Virus record (IMG/VR): IMGVR_UViG_3300013285_000039
Coordinates: 1-34,975 of that record
Source: a virus
DNA: 34,975 nt
Direction: 5' to 3' (one strand)
Shown here: positions 29,497 to 34,975 of the stretch, piece by piece
Layout of the letters: every line of letters starts with the position of its first letter
Numbering within the stretch: the stretch's first letter is position 1
Notes under the pieces: generated by a model
The model's database searches: none
What the model was told of the DNA's origin: nothing
Seen by the model: only the letters and a program-made list of their open reading frames with translations
Translations under genes and position numbers: made by a program

Positions 29497-31920
29497 ATGC
29501 AGTTAACTGTCACACCGAAAGATGGAGGCGCACTTGTCACGCGGGTTTCCTCCGCCGAGGCAGGTGCTCCCCGGTACACTCAAAAGGTGAACTGGCGTCG
29601 CGACCTATCGGATGAGGTCACCCGAGAGGGTTGGTGCTACTTCAACCCAATACCTGGAGCTGACGACTACCAGACGTTTCCGTTTCCCAGCCCAGCGGTT
29701 GAGCCGATCACTCTGATCCACCACGTCCGCCGCCCCAATGGTGATTCCGCCATCGTGGCGGGAACCAAGACGACGCTGTACAGGTTCAACCAAGTAATGG
29801 CCGGCTACGTGTCCGGAAACTACGCAGATGGAGTGTACGATGGCCCCGGGAATTCCCTGCAACCGTACTTCGCAACACCTACTCGCTGGCAGATTATTGG
29901 GTCTGGATTTTCTCCGAATGGCAAGCGGTGGGAAACCGCGGACGACAATGGCTCAACGATCTTCTCAAACGGGGTTGATCTGCCGGTCGAATTCAGAACT
30001 GAGTATTGGGACACCCAACCCCTCTACGAGCTCCGAGAACAAGGCGTGCTTTCGTGCGGCACCATCACTGAGTCGAATTCGCTGATGGTTGGCGGAGACA
30101 TCACGGAGATCGCAGCAGAGGATGTTGGCACCGTGCTTGATGTCGTGTCGTCCGGAGCGGTGACACTTTCTCAATACGGATTTCGCCGAAGCCACACAAT
30201 TTCTGCGACTTCAATTTCTGGAGCAGTAGTCTCCAGTGCGGCGTTTTTTGTCTCAGGTGACGTCGGAAGGGTGATTGTGTGGTCGAACGGGATCCGCCAG
30301 ACAATTACCTCGTTCACGGACTCCACTCACGTCTCAGTCGGCGGGTCTGGGTCAATTACTGCCGCCCGGTCGTTTTGGGTAACCGACGACTTCCAGCTTG
30401 GAAGTCGTCCAGCATTCGAGATCCACGCATCCGCAGACTTTTTTACCAGCGATATGGTTGGTGGGTTGATTGCGTGGGCAAGCGGAGACGTGCGAAAGAT
30501 CGTGCAGGTCGTGAGCCCAACGGTCGCAATCACTGATCAGGACAGGTATGTGAGGTTTGGATCGGTTACGATGGACAATCCAAAGGCGTTCATGAAGACC
30601 GCCCCACTGAAGGCGTCCATCCTCAGCGGCCGAGTAACTGAGCTGCAGACCGAAGAGTGGCAATTCCGACTCCTTTGGTCCGAGACCAGCCAGCCCGCCA
30701 GGTTTGCTATGCAGCTTTCCTGCACCATTGTTGCAAACTCCCGAGTGCTCACCCTTACGAGAACCACCAGGTCATTCTCGGTTGGTGACGTCGTGACGGT
30801 GGTAGGGGCGGGAGTTGATGGTGGCGCACTGAAGACCTCCATAATTGGAATCGGGCCCGGAGTTATCATCATCAAGGATCAGGCGCTTACCGGCGGAGAT
30901 GGAACACTGATTCGAACATCAGCAATCGGAGGAACTGCTGGGTACTACGACCTGCAGGACGAGGGTGCTCCAATCCTGAAGATTTCATCACTTCGAGAGC
31001 AGATGGTGGTGTACAAGGATGGGAACATCTTCCTCGGGGCCTACACCGGTATTTCAGCAAACCCGTTCAATTTTACGAGGATCGTCGTCCCTCATGAGCG
31101 GTCGCTGTTCTTCCGGCACACCCTAGTGACAGTCGGTGGCACGGCCCACTTCTACGCCGGCAGAAATCGATTCTACATGTTCGACCTGGTAACCCGAACT
31201 CCTCAGCCAGTGGAGTCCGCGGACGCCATGTCGAACCTCTTCTATGACGCGGCAAACATCGCGGACACTGAGCTAATCTACGCCAGCGACAATGGCCCAA
31301 CACAGGAAATCTGGATCACCTGCCCGTCAGCCTCGGCGACCACAATCTGCTTCGACCACATCTACAAAACATTCTCGACGATCGATTTCGCATTCTCAGC
31401 TGCAGCTTCGGTTAAGGATCTCTCACAGAGCCTAGCCCAGGAGACGTCCAACTGGTTCCTTGCTGGAACCACTGACGGCACATTGGTGCAGTACGGTCTT
31501 TCGGATAAGCCGGTGGCGCTTTGGGACGGTGAAAAGGCGATCTGGTACAGGCAGCAGATGCGGCCGTACAGCGACGATCTCGAGACCCCGAAGTGTGTTC
31601 TGTCCAGTGGAAGGATCCACTTTGGAGATGCCTTCAATGAGAAGCAGGTCACTGGGTACGACCTTCAGTTTTCATCTACGCACGAGGATGGGCAGGTTGC
31701 TGTAGTTTCGTTCTACTCATCGCTCAATCAGAACTCCCCAGAGTTCCTGATCGGGTCCGCTGCGATCTCAAACGACGACCGTCGAGGGTTGGTCCCATTG
31801 TGGTCGGTTACCCACTACATCCGAGACGAAATCGTTTCAGAGGCCCAGGTCCAGGTTCGTCTCCACACGAGGACTTGGGACTTTGATGTAGTAAACAGCA
31901 AGAGCTACACGCGCAAATGA
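29497..31920 (+). CDS. Tail hub/nozzle-like structural protein
   Basis: 807 residues, predominantly beta strands. The start has a region reminiscent of short-tailed-phage hub proteins: GGALVTRVSSAEAG, NWRRDLSDEVTREGW, TLIHHVRRPNGDSAIVAG. Residues about 220-340 have repeated SGDVG-R-I-V-W/I-A-W units, and the C-terminal half has propeller-like strands (MVVYKDGNIFLGAYTG, HFYAGRNRFYMFDLVTRTP, WFLAGTTDGTLVQYG). Position after the connector and before the fibres, plus the absence of tail-tube genes, suits a P22 gp10 or T7 gp12-like nozzle. The exact family was not recognised. It overlaps the next gene by ATGA. Confidence 0.6.
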   Translation: MQLTVTPKDGGALVTRVSSAEAGAPRYTQKVNWRRDLSDEVTREGWCYFNPIPGADDYQTFPFPSPAVEPITLIHHVRRPNGDSAIVAGTKTTLYRFNQVMAGYVSGNYADGVYDGPGNSLQPYFATPTRWQIIGSGFSPNGKRWETADDNGSTIFSNGVDLPVEFRTEYWDTQPLYELREQGVLSCGTITESNSLMVGGDITEIAAEDVGTVLDVVSSGAVTLSQYGFRRSHTISATSISGAVVSSAAFFVSGDVGRVIVWSNGIRQTITSFTDSTHVSVGGSGSITAARSFWVTDDFQLGSRPAFEIHASADFFTSDMVGGLIAWASGDVRKIVQVVSPTVAITDQDRYVRFGSVTMDNPKAFMKTAPLKASILSGRVTELQTEEWQFRLLWSETSQPARFAMQLSCTIVANSRVLTLTRTTRSFSVGDVVTVVGAGVDGGALKTSIIGIGPGVIIIKDQALTGGDGTLIRTSAIGGTAGYYDLQDEGAPILKISSLREQMVVYKDGNIFLGAYTGISANPFNFTRIVVPHERSLFFRHTLVTVGGTAHFYAGRNRFYMFDLVTRTPQPVESADAMSNLFYDAANIADTELIYASDNGPTQEIWITCPSASATTICFDHIYKTFSTIDFAFSAAASVKDLSQSLAQETSNWFLAGTTDGTLVQYGLSDKPVALWDGEKAIWYRQQMRPYSDDLETPKCVLSSGRIHFGDAFNEKQVTGYDLQFSSTHEDGQVAVVSFYSSLNQNSPEFLIGSAAISNDDRRGLVPLWSVTHYIRDEIVSEAQVQVRLHTRTWDFDVVNSKSYTRK

Positions 31921-32396
31921 GCCTTGCGTCCAAAACGTCGTCGATTGTCGCCAGGAACCCCCTTAGCGATCTTCCGGAGCTGCCAGACCTGCCAAGCCTA
32001 GCGGTCACCGACAGGTCAACGCTCGCGGAATTCTGGCGTCAGGTCCGCGAGGTTTTGCTCCGGAACGACGCATCAGTCAGGGCAAGCTCAACCCAAGCGC
32101 AGCAACAGCCTCAGGGGGCTCAATCTTCACCTGCGGCTTCTGGATCGTCCGACTCGGTAACTCATTCCGAGATGGGGGTGGCGATTCAGCAGGCGATTGC
32201 TGATTCAAAATTCACCTTCATTCAAGGCACTCCATCCAAAGAGTGGCGGATAGTTCACAGCCTTGGATTCAATCCTTCAGCGACAGTTATTGACTCAATG
32301 GGGAACGTGGTTTTCGGAGAGGAAATCCACGTCTCTACATCTGAGATGATCGTAAAATTCAACTCAGGATTCAGCGGAAAAGCGTACCTCGTTTAA
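31917..32396 (+). CDS. Fibre-associated virion protein
   Basis: 159 residues. Residues 1-55 read LPELPDLPSLAVTDRSTLAEFWRQVREVLL (a helical attachment-like part), followed by a Ser/Gln/Ala-rich linker. The C-terminal domain is FTFIQGTPSKEWRIVHSLGF, then ATVIDSMGNVVFGEEIHV, then IVKFNSGFSGKAYLV. That domain (W-x-I-x-H-x-L-G-x-x-P-x-V-x-V-x-D-x-x-G, F-x-x-x-x-x-G-x-A) recurs in phage tail-fibre and tail-spike proteins as a small beta-sandwich. A similar end (ATHSLNTTNVQAFLYDAGNN) appears near the end of the readable part of the next gene. Confidence 0.6.
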   Translation: MSLASKTSSIVARNPLSDLPELPDLPSLAVTDRSTLAEFWRQVREVLLRNDASVRASSTQAQQQPQGAQSSPAASGSSDSVTHSEMGVAIQQAIADSKFTFIQGTPSKEWRIVHSLGFNPSATVIDSMGNVVFGEEIHVSTSEMIVKFNSGFSGKAYLV

Positions 32397-32408
32397 CCAC
32401 CTCTCCCT

Positions 32409-34975
32409 ATGGCTAGGAAATTTTTTGTACCAATCGACCTGACGAATAACGAGCTGCAGAACGCGCTTCTGCAAAACGTCGCCACGGCGTCACTCCCTTC
32501 GACAAACCGAGCTGGCCAGATCCTTTACGATTCAACCGTAAACCTTCCGGCATGGAATAACGCCTCAGGGTTCCAGTACATCTACAAGATGGTGTCGGCA
32601 AACACGCCCACCACAGCGGTGCTGCGTGATTCGTCGGGAAACTTTTCAGCGGGCACTATCACGGCGTCATTGAGCGGTACTGCATCGCTGGCGATCTCCA
32701 TGTCTGGAGGTTCTGCTGGCGGGTTACCGTACCAGACCGCCCCTGGATCCACGTCGTTCCTTGGGATTGGGACTGCGAATCTGGCGCTCATCTCAAACGG
32801 ATCAGTTCCAACCTGGGGTCAGGTATCACTGACTGCCGGGGTTACGGGAACCCTTCCAATCGCAAACGGCGGCACCGGACTCACTTCAACGTCCCAGAAT
32901 TTCGTCTTTATTGGACCCACATCCGGAGCCGGAGCTCCAACGTGGCGTGCGCTGGTCGCTGGAGACATCCCAAGCCTGAGTGCGACCTATTTGTCGCTCT
33001 CTGGCGGTACCCTCACGGGAGGGTTACTTGGAACCACCGGCAACTTCTCGGGCTCAATGACGGCGTCGTCATTCACTGGAGCTGGCACCGGACTCACCGG
33101 TACAGCTGCATCGCTCAACATTGGAGGGAACGCTGCAACGGCAACCCTTGCTTCCTCAGCAACGGTTGCAGCGAACGCCACGGTTCTTTCGACTGCTCGG
33201 TCGTTTTCAATCACTGGCAAAGCAACGGCATCCGGCGTGTCGTTCGATGGGTCCGGAGCAGTCGCGCTCAACGTGACCGCGCTATCGGTGGCAGTCGGTG
33301 ACATCTCACTCACCTCTGGCTACTTCCTGATTGGCGCTGCCGGTGTTGGGTCTGCGGTGGCCAAGACCGCGATCCCGCTATCCGGGTTTGGCGCTGCCGG
33401 TGCTGATCTCGCTTTGGGCGGATTCAAGATCACTGGGATGGCGGATCCCACCCAACCCCAGGATGCAGCTACAAAGGCGTATGTTGATGCCACGGCCCAG
33501 GGGTTGAGCGTCAAGGCTGCCTGTAACTACGCCACGACGGCCGCCCTGCCGTCCTGCACGTATTCCGGAGGCGGACTAACACTCACGGCGTCATCCAATG
33601 GAGCTCTTACAGTTGACTCAGCTGGTCTGACGTCCGGAAATGTTGGTAATCGAATCCTGGTGAAGAACCAGGTCGCTGGCCAGCAGAATGGGCTCTACGT
33701 AGTCACCCAGGCGGGCGACTCCGGGACTCCATTCATCCTCACTCGCGCATCAGACTTCAATACCTCTGCGAAGATCCTGACCGGTTCATTCGCGTTCATC
33801 GAGTTTGGCACTCTGAATGCCAACACCGGCTGGTCACTTACAACTCCTCCAACGATCGTCATGGACACTACGTCCCTGACTTTCGCTCAGTTCTCGGGCG
33901 CTGGAACATACTCGTCCGGAAACGGAATTGTCCTGGTTGGCACTCAGTTCCACTTTGCCACCTCATCACCGTATGTGGTTGGCGACATGTACTACGCCAA
34001 CAGCACAAATTCGCTGGCTACGCTTACCGCTGTCGCGACTGGAAATGCACTGATCTCTGGCGGCACCGGAACCGCTCCTTCCTGGGGAAAGATTTCCCTC
34101 ACAGCCCATGTGAGCGGAACACTTCCGATCGGATCTGGCGGTACCAATGCCACCACCATCACGCCAAATGGCGTGGCATACGGTGGAGCCAGTGCGTACG
34201 CATTCACAGGCGTTGGCACTCCAGCTCAGATCCTGATGGCCAACTCTTCGAACGTGCCCACGTTCGTGACGGTCTCTGGAGACATCACTCTCACTAGCGC
34301 GGGAGTGTCTGCGATCGGGGCAAATAAGGTCCTGTATTCAATGATCCAGGGGGTTGCAGCGACCTCAATCATCGGAAATCCGACGGCAAGCTCTGCGACA
34401 CCCCAGGCCATCTCAGCATCTGCTGACGGACAGGTTCTTCGCCAGTCCGGAACCACGCTAAGCTGGGGCGCAATTACGCTCTCGAACGCGAACTCGGTGA
34501 CAGGAACGCTTGGGGCCGCAAACGGTGGAACAGGCCAGTCAAGCTACTCGATTGGAGACATCCTCTACGCCTCTGGCGCCTCGGCGCTGTCGAGGCTCGC
34601 CGCTGTGGCTGTTGGTAGCGCACTGATCTCGGCGGGCACTGGCACTGCTCCGGCTTGGGGAAAGATCGACCTGACCGCCGCGGTGTCTGGAATTCTTCCG
34701 TCTGCAAATGGTGGAACTGGAATCGCCTACTTCACTGCGGCTGGACCCACGGTAGCCCGCACGTTCACATTCAAGGACCAGAACGGAAACATCCCTCTCC
34801 ACAAGACCGCCACGTTCACTGGAGACAACACGACGACCACGTTCAGTGCCACACACAGCCTGAACACCACCAACGTGCAGGCATTCCTGTACGACGCCGG
34901 AAACAACCAAGTTGAGGCCGACGTGCTCACCTTTGACGCCAATACCGTGAAGTTCTCGTTCTCGGTGGCGCCAAC
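32409..34975 (+). CDS. Large tail fibre protein (3' end cut by window edge)
   Basis: At least 855 residues from ATG at 32409, open to the window edge. The N-terminus MARKFFVPIDLTNNELQNALLQN is a virion-attachment-like start. Repeats typical of long fibres follow, including four copies of a V-T/S-G-T/I-L-P-x-A-N-G-G-T-G element (near 32840, 34110, 34495 and 34690) and an L-I-S-x-G-T-G-T-A-P-x-W-G-K element. A middle domain reads GMADPTQPQDAATKAYVD, then RILVKNQVAGQQNGLYVVT, known from many fibre proteins. It should bind the host receptor, with the tip beyond the window. Confidence 0.85.
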   Translation, partial: MARKFFVPIDLTNNELQNALLQNVATASLPSTNRAGQILYDSTVNLPAWNNASGFQYIYKMVSANTPTTAVLRDSSGNFSAGTITASLSGTASLAISMSGGSAGGLPYQTAPGSTSFLGIGTANLALISNGSVPTWGQVSLTAGVTGTLPIANGGTGLTSTSQNFVFIGPTSGAGAPTWRALVAGDIPSLSATYLSLSGGTLTGGLLGTTGNFSGSMTASSFTGAGTGLTGTAASLNIGGNAATATLASSATVAANATVLSTARSFSITGKATASGVSFDGSGAVALNVTALSVAVGDISLTSGYFLIGAAGVGSAVAKTAIPLSGFGAAGADLALGGFKITGMADPTQPQDAATKAYVDATAQGLSVKAACNYATTAALPSCTYSGGGLTLTASSNGALTVDSAGLTSGNVGNRILVKNQVAGQQNGLYVVTQAGDSGTPFILTRASDFNTSAKILTGSFAFIEFGTLNANTGWSLTTPPTIVMDTTSLTFAQFSGAGTYSSGNGIVLVGTQFHFATSSPYVVGDMYYANSTNSLATLTAVATGNALISGGTGTAPSWGKISLTAHVSGTLPIGSGGTNATTITPNGVAYGGASAYAFTGVGTPAQILMANSSNVPTFVTVSGDITLTSAGVSAIGANKVLYSMIQGVAATSIIGNPTASSATPQAISASADGQVLRQSGTTLSWGAITLSNANSVTGTLGAANGGTGQSSYSIGDILYASGASALSRLAAVAVGSALISAGTGTAPAWGKIDLTAAVSGILPSANGGTGIAYFTAAGPTVARTFTFKDQNGNIPLHKTATFTGDNTTTTFSATHSLNTTNVQAFLYDAGNNQVEADVLTFDANTVKFSFSVAP

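Noticed and set aside
1-34975. An integrated prophage with bacterial flanks
   Set aside because: No bacterial chromosomal gene is seen and the tRNA core occurs once, so there is no evidence for insertion ends within the window.
1-34975. Insertion sequences or transposases
   Set aside because: No transposase-like motif or terminal inverted repeats with target duplication were noticed; the only mobile unit found is the intein.

Overview
The window looks like one stretch of a temperate tailed-phage genome (Caudoviricetes). It has no recognisable bacterial chromosomal gene. It carries terminase, portal, scaffold and coat genes, a replication and recombination set, an integrase, and an attachment core matching the 3' half of a tRNA-Ala(GGC). 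No tail-tube, sheath or tape-measure gene is visible. A large portal (759 aa), a connector and an 807-aa tail-hub-like protein are followed directly by fibres, so a short-tailed (podovirus-like) virion is the best guess. The host is probably Gram-negative, because there are two lipobox proteins, one spanin-like. The integrase C-terminus (a GNSP motif, then LLRSYHNLV, then FWGLLP) resembles integrases I associate with Verrucomicrobiota and related phyla; this host inference is weak.

Layout. From 1 to 13720 almost everything is on the minus strand in one tightly packed, often ATGA-overlapping series that reads leftward. In transcription order this is an excisionase-like protein and a RusA-like resolvase; then, from a good promoter at 12881-12909, a RecB/Cas4-like nuclease, a Sak4-like RecA-fold ATPase, an SSB-like protein, a MazG-like protein, a replication-initiator-like protein, a DnaB helicase, a zinc-finger protein, an HU-like protein, a glycosyltransferase-like protein, several small phage proteins, a DHH phosphoesterase, a possible lysis pair, and finally a BppU-like protein and a collagen-like tail fibre cut by the left edge. 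From 13721 to 14078 is the attachment region, followed by integrase on the plus strand. The terminase large subunit (15183-18029) is on the minus strand, converges on integrase and is interrupted by an intein. From 18100 to the right edge the structural genes run on the plus strand: two small proteins, portal, scaffold, major capsid, decoration-like protein, spanin-like lipoprotein, holin-like protein, connector fused to a metallophosphoesterase, glycosyltransferase, glycosidase-like propeller, tail hub, a fibre-associated protein, and a large fibre cut by the right edge.

How they work together. Nuclease, Sak4-like ATPase and SSB form a recombination set. The initiator and DnaB form the replication set, with a candidate origin inside the initiator gene. 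Integrase, excisionase and the tRNA core govern integration. The least ordinary features are the apparently circularly permuted nuclease, the frame-independent iterons in the initiator gene, the connector-phosphoesterase fusion joined to two carbohydrate-active-looking genes, and the intein that splits the terminase P-loop. No classical endolysin and no CI-type repressor were recognised. Family assignments are from reading motifs by eye; no database search was run.
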